This document shows, piece after piece, positions 1-11,465 of a DNA stretch of 64,000 nt. Each line of letters begins with the position of its first letter. The first letter of the stretch is position 1. A model generated the notes under the pieces. That model saw only the letters and a list, made by a program, of their open reading frames with translations, searched no databases and was not told where the DNA came from. The position numbers and the translations under genes were made by a program. The DNA lies in the NCBI GenBank assembly GCA_036877525.1, contig JAZGTH010000075.1:5238001-5302000 (forward strand), read 5' to 3'. The DNA comes from Chromobotia macracanthus (Eukaryota > Chordata > Actinopteri > Cypriniformes > Botiidae).

Positions 1-289
1 GTATGCAATTGAACTGTTTGATTGTAAATGATGAAAAATAAGAAAAGCATAAATATATATACACATGCATGCAAACATACACACCTCTGCCCTCAGTTTT
101 TAAGTAGAGTGATTTGAATGGTAACTTCACTCCGTAACCAGGACACAATTCAGCTGCCTGCATTGCATTGTGGGATAATGGTAGATTTGGCCTTCATGAG
201 GTTAATTTTCTCCTCTTTTTTTTCTTTTTCTCTTCTTGCTAGGCACCGGGAAAGAATGACTCCTGCTTAACGATAAAATAATGAATGTC
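1..289. other. Non-coding, no recognised feature
   Basis: AT-rich sequence with short CA-like stretches. No gene, repeat or clear motif cluster seen. Confidence 0.6.
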
Positions 290-1145
290 ATTTTAAGGCG
301 GTCGTCGCTGGAGTGGGGCGGGCCGTGTGAAGGAGGAGGGGTCCCGGTTTTTACGCCGACTTTGCGCCGTGCCAAGGAGTAAATCTGAGTGAAGCCGTGC
401 GATGTGACATCATTTACTCAGAAATCCCTAATTTGTCAGCATTAATATTTCAGCCCTACCATTGCCTGTCACTGTGTGCCAGAGATGACTGATCAATCTA
501 TAAAACGGCTGCGGCTAATTTATTGAATATTTATGTGCAATGTCATGTGTGGGGCGCGAGCGGAATTGATTTCACTCGCTTGCTTGAGAACTTTTCTAAC
601 TAATCGGACTTTTTTTGGTAATATGTTTTAAAAGAGGGAGAAAGATGCATGATGATAACGGGACGCGGAGACCGCGCTACCGGGGGGGACGGAGCGGCTT
701 TCCTCGCGCCGCGCCGCGCTCAGATGAATACGCGCGTCTGCACAATTGCGGTCAATGAATTACGGCGCGTTGCTCGCGTATGGTTGGGTTGAGATGATTC
801 ACGGTGTTGCGAGCGATTGTAGTCCATTAAAGTCGTCGCCTTCTCCGTAATTTCATTTTCATTGTCTGCTCCGCGCCGCGTTGCTGACCGACGCTCTCTT
901 ACGCGATAATGCGTCCGTGTTGGTACATCGCGTCGTTATTTACCGCCGCGTCCCGAGAAATGCGTTTGTTTGCTGTTGGCGAGTGCCGCGGGCTCCGCGC
1001 GGCTTCCCGCGGCGCCGGAAAAAGCGCGAAACGGGTTCGTCCTTCAAAATCCGCGGGAAGATTGTGAGGGGGATTATGGCGGGCTCGGTTGACGGTTTTC
1101 CGCCGGATGTTGTGCGTGTAGATGTGAGTTTGGACGGGAAATGAA
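290..1145. promoter_or_regulatory. CpG-dense segment, candidate distal promoter or regulatory island
   Basis: CpG is frequent, notably at 660-780 and 820-1140 (runs such as CGCGCCGCGCCGCG), unlike the CpG-poor DNA that follows. A quieter AT-richer block at 390-540 contains TGACATCA and ATTAAT cores. Open frames here begin at non-ATG codons and resemble no protein. It could be a promoter of a neighbouring gene or non-coding RNA, or a CpG-rich enhancer near a developmental gene. Confidence 0.4.
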
Positions 1146-1256
1146 GTGTTGCTTTGTCTCAGGTTGTTTATGGTGATTCAGGACATGAGACAAGTCTGCC
1201 CAGGGGTGCATCTGTTCTCTGACGCTTCTTGCTGGCTAAAAATAGGTGCAGAATTA

Positions 1257-1574
1257 CCCCAGCTAGCAATTTTAGGTTGTAAGAACGTTTTCCTAACGCT
1301 CCGTAATGTAACAAAAACGTTCAAAATGTTACTTGGCAAGTTACAGGAACGTTCAAAACGTTCAGCTTTTGCTTGAGTTTATTTCTGGGACATTATTACA
1401 TTTACATTATTACAATTACATTCCACCGGCTACTTAAAAACAATGTTGTCGATGCATACGATATTTAACATTAAAAATGTTCCACTATCATTACTGCAAG
1501 AACATTTGTTGATCATCTTTAAGAGAACTTCCAGAGAATGTTAGCCGACGTTCCATAAACGTTCCCTGTTAGCT
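1257..1574 (+). mobile_element. AACGTT-rich MITE, copy 1
   Basis: Starts CCCCAGCTAGCAATTTTAGG and ends CCCTGTTAGCT. It has the family's GTTGTAAGAACGTTT start and GAGAATGTTAGCC near the end. It matches eight other copies in this window. No protein is encoded, so it is a non-autonomous DNA transposon; the superfamily is not assigned. Confidence 0.85.
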
Positions 1575-2970
1575 TTGATGCTAAATCTCTGTAGCACAGT
1601 GAACAAATCTATTCCTTCCCTACACCCTGTGTTAGCCTCTCCAATACCCTCATTATACCCCCACTAATTACAAATTCTCAAGTCAGTGCCAAGCATTAAA
1701 ATAAGACAGTGCAGGGAAGCATATGGCATAATATCCTATTAATGAACACTCTAAATTCAAACCCAGGTCAGCTGCTCGTTTCGTGTGTGTGTCACCGATC
1801 CAGAGGGGGAGAAAAAAAGTGACCTTCTTTTAAAATGCACAGACTGATTTGAAGAGATGGAGGCCTCAGGCAAGCTCATTGTTTTACTTGTTTAATTTTT
1901 TCCAGCAATTATTGATATAACATTGCGAGGGTATAGCAGAAGAGTTTTTTCTGCTTTAAAGAACCAGACGTAGCGATCGCTTTCTCGTTGACTGCTCATG
2001 TCCCTCTTCCTCCTATTTTTTGAACCTTTTCCATTCTGTTTCTTTCAATCTCTCTTGTTCCTCTATCTCTCTTGGGGGAAACCAAAGCTATTTGCATTTG
2101 CTGTCACAACAGCGTGAGAAACAAGTTTCCCCTCTCTAGCGCGCTCTCCTCGTATGCGGCTTTTTAATGTGGACTGTCAAACACCAGAAAGATGGATTTC
2201 TGTTTCCTATTTAAAAGGGGGATGCAAATAGACACGTTTAGCATGCTGGTGTCTCGGCGTGATAGATGCGTCGATGGCAGCTTGGTTGGAATCAAGTATT
2301 CAAAGTTAATCTGCACCGATGACCCTGTCTGCTGTGATTGAAAATAGCAAAAGCAAGTGAATAGGAGAAATCTCTGTTTCCCCTTTAGAAAGAATACAAA
2401 ACCTCACCTCTCTTTTGCCATCATTAACCCGTAAATAAAATGAACACGGAATTATAAGCCAGGATCACACACTCAAACTCTGCCTATCGGTGCACTTCAG
2501 CCTCCTGGAGACTGATTTATATTGACAGGGACACATTTTAGCTGAGTTCTGTCTCTGTTAGGGCGGTCTCAGGGGAACCTGTCCTCTGGGAGGGGGGAGA
2601 TACTGCCAGGGCTTAGGGTTGGACCTCAGCCCTGGTCCTTGTGGAGCAGATTGTGGAATAGTTTGTTTTAAAAGGCTAAATCCCCCTGAACAGCTGTCCT
2701 AGATCAGGACTCAGATCAGTGGTGCAGGAGATCAGAGACAGCTGCAGGTGCATGTCTGGGTTGCATGTGGCCTCTGCAAATATGCGTGTGTACATGTGCA
2801 TGCGCGAATACACACGAGAAAGCGGCGGTGCATTAGGGCCGAGGATTTCCAGGCAGTAAGAAAACTGAGATGAGCCATGATAGGGACCAGTGCTGGTGAA
2901 CAAGATGGATGAACTGAATTTGCCCGGTTTTATTGACAGGAAGGAGGGAAGACAGGAATGTTGTCTGTCA
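1575..2970. other. Non-coding; contains octamer-bearing candidate element
   Basis: No gene or transposon recognised. Positions 2050-2400 are TE-free. ATTTGCAT lies at 2090-2097 and the opposite-strand ATGCAAAT at 2222-2229, the POU octamer. The 2560-2900 part is plain single-copy-looking sequence. Confidence 0.4.
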
Positions 2971-3448
2971 TTTTAGGCAATAGTTGACCCAAAAATAAAA
3001 CTATAAACCATATGCCATAACATTTTATTTATTTATTCATCCAAATAAATGTAGTTGTTCCATACAATTCCATTGCAATTCATAGTGATCACGTCTCTCA
3101 GCTTCAAAAGGGGGACCAAACTTATGCATGATATTCCACATTTCCAAAAGCCCGGAAAACTATTTTTGAAGAACAATTTCTATTAATATTTATTTTAAAT
3201 TCTTCCTCTCAGGTGTTTTTTTGAATATTGAAACTGTATTGTATACAGCATATTGAAACTGCTGTGATTATGTTAGATTATGACACGTGAGGATCAAAGG
3301 CACATTTATAGTGAATGTAGCACGCAAGTGGTGTGTACTTTTATTGGGTTAGGGTTAGAAGATTCTGCAAAACAACATATGAGTTTGGAAAAACGTAAAT
3401 GTGAGTAAATAACTGAATTTTAACTTTTGGATGAACTGTCCCTTTTAA
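2971..3448. mobile_element. Angel-like palindromic MITE, diverged
   Basis: The left end reads ATAGTTGACCCAAAAAT. The right end reads GTGAGTAAATAACTGAATTT then GATGAACTGTCCCTTTTAA. These match the inverted ends of the abundant fish element that begins AGGGATAGTTCACCC. The interior is diverged. Confidence 0.7.
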
Positions 3449-6442
3449 GGGGCTAAATCTTTGGGGTTGATGCTTTAGTCCAGTGTTTAACAGAGATTTT
3501 GAAGTCTCAAGAAATAAGTAGACAAAAAGAGTAGGAGTTGGGGGGATCAGAGCAGCTTAGAGGAGAAGCACAGGGGCAACCTGATAAAGAAGGGAAAAAA
3601 AGGTCAGTTATGTCCCGAAGTAAGCTGGATTTATTGTGTGCAGTCGGAGCAATGGAGGACTGATAAAAAAATGACCTCAATAAAAAACAGCAGTGCCTAT
3701 GCAATATGCAAATCATTCTGTGGAGGACGGGGCCGGGGTGAGAAGGGCCCACATAGCATGTGACGTCTTGGCTATCACTCTTTGTGCCAGGGCCTTTTAT
3801 ATACCTTCCCTGCAGATAAGAGCCAGGAGAGGGCACATGTGGAGGGTCACCTCTGCTGAAGGTGAGGGTCGTTCCCTTCCACACCCTTCCCCAATAGACT
3901 GAATCAGGGCCTGGAACAACATGATGACCTGCACACCCAGGAATGCGGTTCTGTGAGATCTGTGAATGTGTTAACATGCTCCCGTGGTCTAAATAGTGTG
4001 TTAATGGAGGTTTTTACATGATGTCACCTTGAATATTAAACACTTATAAGGAATAATTTGCTCTCGCCATATGACCCGTGATCAAAGATCTCACCTGTCT
4101 CATCCAGCTGGTTACCGAGAGGCTATGCTGCCCACATGTGCATACTGTAAATGCATCATACTGTACATTACAAACTGTCTGATTAATGCATTTGAAGCAT
4201 TTATTACTGAGCTTTGTTGATGCAATTTTGCAAGCAAGCAAAAGTGGGTCTCTAATATTTGTAAGTGTTCTTGTAAGTGCCAAATTCTCAACAGGTACAC
4301 ATACATTTTACGTACCCTCATTGTAATTTTTTTAAATTGGACACATACCCAAGTTAGTAATTGTAGTACATATTTACACCATGTTCATAAGGGCCTAAAG
4401 ATATACAATAGATTTCAAACTTGTCCAATCCACAAGTGTTGCTGGTATTACCTTCTACCAGAGCTCTGCTGTTTTTATGGGCTTTGTTGACACACCATGC
4501 GCATACACACTTAGAGAAATAGCGAGCAAGAGATTGGCCCACTGTGCCCATATTGTAGGAAGAGGTGCAAGATGAAGATTTGAAACTGGAAAACAATTAG
4601 ATTTACACAGAGGCAAAGCAACACAAATTCACTAAGGGTGTGTTGCAATGTGGGCAGACCCTGGCATGCTTACTTGGCACATTGGTCTGCCAAGTTGTAG
4701 GATTTACCTCGAAGCCTGAGGGTTTCGACATGAAAAGACTTTATCGGCTAGAGAGAGGCCCTGTGGAACGCTCCGGGGGCTGGCCTTGTTGTGGCAATGT
4801 AGGAGAGGAAATTCAGGATGAATGAGGGAAAAATAAGAGACAAAGAGAAAAGACGAGTGGTCCAAAAACCACAGCCAAGTCGCTGAAACAGAAAGAGAAG
4901 GAAAGAATAGGAGGATGAGAACAATGATGTAAAACCATGGTGTGGAACAGCTGCCTCTGGCATCGAAGACAACAGCAGCGATGGGATGCAACACAGCCAC
5001 ACTTGTGTGAAGAGGCAGTAAACACACATACACATGCTCAGTTTATTATGTCGGGGTATTGATAAAGGAAAAAGCCCATGTTGTCCTAGATGAATGCATT
5101 ATTATTTCAGCCTGTGTTTGTAACTGACTTTCACTTTGTCCCTTAATTTTAGACACACGGCTCGGTGCATGAATGAGGAGCGTGCAAGGTACGTACATGG
5201 AGAAGGGCGTGCGGCTGATTGTGGCTTCCTCATCAACATGAGGTTGCAGGTGTGTGTCTGCTCGCTGGAGAAGAGCTCATCGGCTGTACCAGGAGCACAT
5301 GGTCAAGTGGTCAGCAAATTGAAAATGGAAAATTGCTGCCACTTGTTCCGGCCATTGAAATGTGTGTATGTGACAGAAGTGCCCTGGTCACAATAGATGG
5401 CCCAGTTTTTGAGGTTATTGATAATCCAGTAGCATACTTCAGGAAAATCATTCCCCTTGCCGTTGTCTGCTTCTCTAAATACGCATAAACAAACATATGG
5501 TGAAATCTGTTCCATAACAGCTGAAATATCTTGGATTAATTAAAAACAGACTAATTCCTGAAGTTTATCTTTATAAAAGTTCTTCAGAAATAAGAGAATG
5601 TGTATGTCATTTAAGATAAAAATGTCAGGAACAACATTCAGTAATAGCCAAATAACTTGAAAGAAATAGTTTATCCAAAAACTGGGTCATTGTTTTTACA
5701 GTTTTGCAAAATAATAATAATAATAAGGTAATCATATGTATCCTGGGTTATTATAAGGATCACTCAGCCATTGCTAAGAACAATTTGGCCTTTTACATTG
5801 ACTGTTCATTTCCATGTTTTTCTCATTACAAGAGGACTTGGTTCATTTAAATTTGTTATATATTTGTTAAACAACGGGCAATATCTTTAAAAAAAGCAAT
5901 ACGTTTTATTGGACGCTTTATGTTGACCATTGACCACCTCAGACCTACAAGCATCTATGTTCTTGTTGAATTATGAGCAGACAAATGCAAAATCAGATAC
6001 GTTCCAAAGCATAGCTTTAAAAAAATCTACTCCAATCCAGACTGCAGTGGTAATAGTGTGTGAAGCATATAGCACACTCATTTAACCTCCATACCTTTAA
6101 TCACCAACATTTTCCAATTCATTTCCTTACCCTCTCACCCAAGCCACGCACAGCATGATAAACACTGAATATTTACTTAGACATGCAGCTAAAGCATATT
6201 AATATCACTTCCATCCACGACGAGTGGAGATGTTCATATTCATGGTTTGTACTAGTATTTATGCATTTATGCATAGGCAGATTTTTTCATATGAGGCGTT
6301 TCAGATGATTTGAATTACAGATTATTTCATGTAGATTTATGTCTATATTGATTCAGTCTTTCAAATGTGGACGTATATAAGAAAGAATGAATAGTTTTTT
6401 TTAAATAAAAATGCAATAATTTTTGCAATCATTAGAAGTCTG
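3449..6442. other. Non-coding, no recognised gene
   Basis: About 3 kb with only short random open frames. Slight GC rise at 3690-3960. No transposon ends, long repeats or strong motif cluster seen. A weak, possibly Angel-derived ATAGTTTATCCAAAAAC lies near 5668. Confidence 0.6.
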
Positions 6443-8240
6443 TTAATATGTTCACCAAAAATGAAAATTCTATGAAATTATTTTATCACCCTTATATTGT
6501 TACAAACTTATGACTTCCTTTCTTCTGTGGAACATAAGATACATTTTAAGGAATGTTAAAGCTGCTCTTTTCCGCACAAGTGAATTGGGACTGGTGCTGT
6601 CAGTCACTAACATTCGAACATTTCCCTTTTTATTTCACAGAGGAAAAGATTCAGGACTATGTTGGAGTGAGTAAACGATGGAATTTTCATTTTTAAGTAA
6701 ACTGTTCGGTGAGTAAACAATGACAATTTTCAGTTTTAAGTAAACTACTTCGGTGAGTAAACAATGACAGAATTTTCATTTTTAAGTAAACTGTTCGGTG
6801 AGTAAACAATGACAATTTTCATTTTTAAGTAAACTGTTCGGTGAGTAAACAATGACAATTTTCAGTTTTAAGTAAACTACTCGGTGAGTAAACAATGACA
6901 GAATTTTCATTTTTAAGTAAACTACTCGGTGAGTAAACAATGACAGAATTTTCATTTTTAAGTAAACTATTCGGTGAGTATACAATGACAGAATTTTCAT
7001 TTTTAAGTAAACTACTCGGTGAGTAAACAATGACAGAATTTTCATTTTTAAGTAAACTATTCGGTGAGTAAACAATGACAGAATTTTCATTTTTAAGTAA
7101 ACTACTCGGTAAGTAAACAATGACAGAATTTTCAGTTTTAAGTAAACTACTCGGTGAGTAAACAATGACAGAATTTTCATTTTTAAGTAAACTATTCGGT
7201 GAGTAAACAATGACAGAATTTTCATTTTTAAGTAAACTATTCGGTGAGTAAACAATGACAGAATTTTCATTTTTAAGTAAACTATTCGGTGAGTATACAA
7301 TGACAGAATTTTCATTTTTAAGTAAACTACTCGGTGAGTAAACAATGACAGAATTTTCATTTTTAAGTAAACTATTCGGTGAGTAAACAATGACAGAATT
7401 TTCATTTTTAAGTAAACTACTCGGTGAGTAAACAATGACAGAATTTTCAGTTTTAAGTAAACTACTCGGTGAGTAAACAATGACAGAATTTTCATTTTTA
7501 AGTAAACTATTCGGTGAGTAAACAATGACAGAATTTTCATTTTTAAGTAAACTATTCGGTGAGTAAACAATGACAGAATTTTCATTTTTAAGTAAACTAT
7601 TCGGTGAGTAAACAATGACAGAATTTTCATTTTTAAGTAAACTATTCGGTGAGTAAACAATGACAGAATTTTCATTTTTAAGTAAACTATTCGGTGAGTA
7701 AACAATGACAGAATTTTCATTTTTAAGTAAACTACTCGGTGAGTAAACAATGACAGAATTTTCATTTTTAAGTAAACTACTCGGTGAGTAAACAGTGACA
7801 GAATTTTCATTTTTAAGTAAACTATTCTGTGAGTAAACAATGACAGAATGTTCATTTTTAAGTAAACTATTCGGTGAGTAAACAATGACAGAATTTTCAT
7901 TTTTAAGTAAACTATTCGGTGAGTAAACAGTGACAGAATTTTCATTTTTAAGTAAACTATTCTGTGAGTAAACAATGACAGAATGTTCATTTTTAAGTAA
8001 ACTATTCTGTGAGTAAACAATGACAGAATTTTCATATTTAAGTAAACTATTCGGTGAGTAAACAATGACAGAATGTTCATTTTTAAGTAAACTACTCGGT
8101 GAGTATACAATGACAGAATGTTCATTTTTAAGTAAACTATTCGGTGAGTAAACAGTGACAGAATTTTCATTTTTAAGTAAACTACTTGGTGAGTAAACAA
8201 TGACAGAATTTTCATTTTTAAGTAAACTATTCTTTTGAAG
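6443..8240. mobile_element. Angel-like MITE whose right arm is expanded into a minisatellite
   Basis: The left arm begins TTAATATGTTCACC at 6443 and continues AAAAATGAAAATTCT. The right half reads TTTCACAGAGGAAAAGATTC near 6636, then GAGTAAACGATGGAATTTTC. The element ends AAACTATTCTTTTGAAG near 8238, matching the family end GAACTATCCCTTTAAG. The tandem array lies wholly inside the right arm. Confidence 0.7.
6668..8232. repeat. 45-bp minisatellite, about 35 units
   Basis: The unit is 45 bp: GAGTAAACAATGACAGAATT, then TTCATTTTTAAGTAAACTAT, then TCGGT. The first units lack AGA or similar and are about 42-43 bp. Variants include TTCAGTTTT, GAATGTTC, AACAGTGAC, TATACAATG and TTCTGTG. On the minus strand the period keeps one frame open (8215 to 6782) as 15-residue repeats; I treat this as a by-product, not a gene. 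Confidence 0.95.
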
Positions 8241-9617
8241 TGCTGTGTAATGCCTTCAGGTTTTGAAGGTTTGGAGCACAGGGAGGGGAGAGGGGCAGAG
8301 AGATGAGGTTATGGGGTTATGGGTGAGAGGCATATGGAGAGTCAGTTCTTCTGTCAGCGTTTTGTTGCTGGAATGGAAGGTGCCTCTCTCCATGGGGTGG
8401 GGGTACAGTGATGCTCTGACACTCCAGCTGTGGAACAGACCTCTCATTCTCCCCCTTGACCAAACATCTCATCATCCTCTCCGAACAGAGAACACCAATA
8501 CTGGAGTGTGTAATGATTCTATAATGCTCTCATAGAGAGATGACATACCATCACTCCATGTAAGAATACAGGTATTATCATTTAGAATTATATGTAAAAT
8601 TATAATTTCCATGCACATATGTTGCACAACATGCTTATTAATGTAAATATATACAACATTAAAGCCACCACTGATATAATGCATATAGAATATATTTTAG
8701 GACAATATATTCTGTATAATGGAGACTGATTTGTGATTTGTCATTTCTATATCTTTTGTGTCATTTCTGTATCTTCTGTATCTATAATATAACTTTTCAC
8801 TAGATTGTTTTGCCTATTAAATATTGCATTCATAAACTGCACACATTTTCAACATTTAAAACATACATTTTAAGAAAATGTTTACTAGTGTAGCTGCGTT
8901 CTTCCCTATAGCATAGAGCTATATTGTAGTGTGCATGTATGTCATATAGCTCACTATAATATTGAAGCAATATCCTTAAAAACACATAATAAATCAGTGT
9001 CATTTCATTTCCATTACAGAGGACAGTCATTTCCGCAACTGTATTGCCAAGGTGGGTTTAATTAACTTCACAGAAGTATTAGAAATTGTAACAGAAATAG
9101 ACCAAATCGTCCTTTTTAAACCAGACCATGAAGAACAACTTCGAACAATATTACGTCTCGCCCCCCGTCCCTGTTTTCCATCTTTGTCTTTAAACACCTG
9201 TCATAAATAAGAATGAATTAAAAATGAGAAGCATGCAGAATGAGAGCCATTGATCTCGCCCTAAGGAGCCCAACACACTTGCCTGTTTCCTTGATTGTCA
9301 CACTTAGTGTGAATTATGTGGAACATGTGTTGAATTTACAAGATAACGGGCTGGAACCAGATTGCTCTAGACACTATTAGAAGTGAGTGTGATAGCTGCT
9401 TTGACAGGCAGGATGAACGTTGCCCCGTCTTCCATTCCTTCCTTTCTTCAGATTGTGAAGAAAAGAACGAATCTGAACACAAAGAAACTGCACTGGATTG
9501 AAATGTATAGCAGGACTGTATAAATGGAGCTGCTATGTTTTCTATACACAAACAAAAATGGGTGTTTAATTTGAATCATAAACCTGACCATCAACGTTTC
9601 TTATTTCTGAACTTTAT
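8241..9617. other. Non-coding, no recognised feature
   Basis: A moderately GC-rich 8240-8540 part is followed by AT-rich DNA. No transposon ends or convincing coding frames. Confidence 0.6.
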
Positions 9618-9851
9618 TTTTTCTGGACGTTAAAAAAAATTGGATGTTAACATTTGAAAGTTTTTTAGACATTTTTTTGTGTAGCCTTTCTAAAGGATTT
9701 CACTAACTACTTAAGAATATTGTTTTTGATATGATATGTAACATTAAAAATGTTCTACTAACATTACTGTGAGAACTTTTCAGATAACTTTAAGATAATT
9801 TTTAGAGAACTTTAGCCAACGTTCTCAGAACATTCCCTGTTAGCTGCGTGG
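9618..9851 (+). mobile_element. AACGTT-rich MITE, copy 2 (5' end lost or diverged)
   Basis: Contains CACTAACTACTTAAGAATA, TTCTACTAACATTACTGTGA, TTAGCCAACGTTCTCAGAAC and ends CCCTGTTAGCTG. The first third of the family is not recognisable. Confidence 0.8.
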
Positions 9852-9904
9852 CAATTCGTACAACCCGTCACTATTCTTATCTGCACAGTGACTCTGCAGA
9901 TAAG
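9852..9904. repeat. MITE flank shared with 11466-11512, containing a hairpin
   Basis: About 47 bp after copy 2 is close to the DNA after copy 3 (GGCAATT..ACAACC..GTCACT and TTATCTGCACAGTGACTCT). Here it also forms a perfect 10-bp inverted repeat, CTTATCTGCA at 9876-9885 and TGCAGATAAG at 9895-9904, with GATA cores in both arms. Confidence 0.8.
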
Positions 9905-11198
9905 ACATTATTGTGATAAAAGACTTAATTTAAACCATTACTTAATATTTAATATATAAAGCTGTTTTTGTGTGTTTTTCAGGTCTCTATGGTGTATATA
10001 TTTTGGTGGGCAGAGCATCTCCGGATGAAGCACAGAGAAACGACATGACAAACTGAACGAGAAGCAAAGGAGCATGTGTTCCTGCAGCCATTGTGATCTT
10101 CACAACAAAACAGCCAGTCCCCTTCATAATGTCCTCTCAGGCAAAGCTGACACATCTTGACCACCGTTTGTAAGCCTCATCAAAAGTGTTTAATTTGCAT
10201 TGTAGTGACACCTAGCATTATATATATATGTGTGTGTGTGTGTGTTAACATGTTGCTATGTGATCTGCGAGTTTGGCTCCCAGCTCTTTGGTGTAGTTTG
10301 AAGGTGGAATCATACATTTGTATTTGGATGTTTCCACGCCCTCGATAACCCCCGCCCACCCCCCAAAAACACCATTACTGACTCAATCTTCCTATGGGGA
10401 AACAAACTTTATAAAATTCTCCATAACCCACCAAGCGGAACCTATTTTCCTCCCGATGCAATTAACTGCACCAACATTTACAATAATATGATTACAGCCA
10501 CTTTGGAAACAGTCATAGAGGGTGAGAGAAGGAATATTAGGTATCAGCAAGGGGTTGATCGTGATGGTCGTGTTTTCAGGAGACTTGCATTTTCTTTGAG
10601 CAAATAAAGAGCCACTAAATTCTCCTTAGGCAGTAAAACCCAATGTACTGGAACCACGATAACAAACACACCATCCACTTTGCCTCTCTCTCTGGTCTTG
10701 TTTTTTTCCTTCGCTCTCGATCCGGGTTCTTCTCGTCTCTTTCTACCTCCCTCAATTAATTAAGCCTTTCACGGGCATGTAATTAGGAACATTACCAAGT
10801 CATAAAATTGCCACCAGCCTCTAAATTATGTGCAGGCCCACAGCAATTTGTTAGTAATTCCTTTCTTGAAGACATTGACACTATGGGGTCCAAAAGAAAT
10901 GTCTTCAGGTGGCCATTGTTCCCTCATGTCCCGCTGAAGTAAAGAACTACATTTAAATGCTCAGAAGTGTTTCGTTTTTGAGAGACACGGGCAGGGCCAT
11001 GATATAGCCAAGATACTCATGTAGCAACATGGCAGGGAGAAAAGACGACTCCACTTTTTCGGGGTTGTTTGATTTGGTTAATCTAAAACGTATGGATATG
11101 AGAAAATCTCATTACATTTCATCTAAATTGCATTTTAAGACTCAGCGTTTTTGTGCGTTAGAAGTCATTACTGCTTCACCACAGACATGAAGGGGATG
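9905..11198. promoter_or_regulatory. Intergenic DNA with conserved-looking block at 10560-10960
   Basis: There is a TATG/TG microsatellite at 10219-10245. Positions 10560-10960 are TE-free with AATTAATTAAG and TAATTAGG homeodomain cores and AT/GC texture typical of developmental non-coding elements. No cross-species comparison could be made. Confidence 0.4.
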
Positions 11199-11465
11199 CC
11201 CAGTTAACAATTTTAGGTCGTAAGAACGCTTCCCCTAATGTTTCCATTAAGTAACAAAAATGTTTTAAACATTGTATTAACATAACTGCTTGGTTTTTAA
11301 TTGTTTTTAAACATTTCACAAACTACTTAACAATAATGTTTTTGACATATGATATATAACAAAAAAAAATCTACTAATGTTACTGCAAGAACTTTTTGGA
11401 AAACTTTGAGAGAAATTTTAGAGAACATTAACCAACGTTCTGAGAACGTTCCCTGTTAGCTGGGT
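11199..11465 (+). mobile_element. AACGTT-rich MITE, copy 3
   Basis: Both ends are present: CCCAGTTAACAATTTTAGG and GAACGTTCCCTGTTAGCTGG. The interior is shortened relative to copies of ~340 bp. Confidence 0.87.

Noticed and set aside
881..1144. An 87-codon Arg-rich gene in the CpG-dense block
   Set aside because: Starts at a non-ATG codon, composition follows CpG content, no family resemblance.
6782..8215. A 477-codon minus-strand gene
   Set aside because: It consists only of a 45-bp tandem repeat read in one frame, starts and stops within the array, and has no non-repeat domain. Kept as a repeat and discussed as a curiosity.
6668..8232. A CRISPR-like array
   Set aside because: Units are contiguous 45-bp repeats with no unique spacers, and the genome is eukaryotic.
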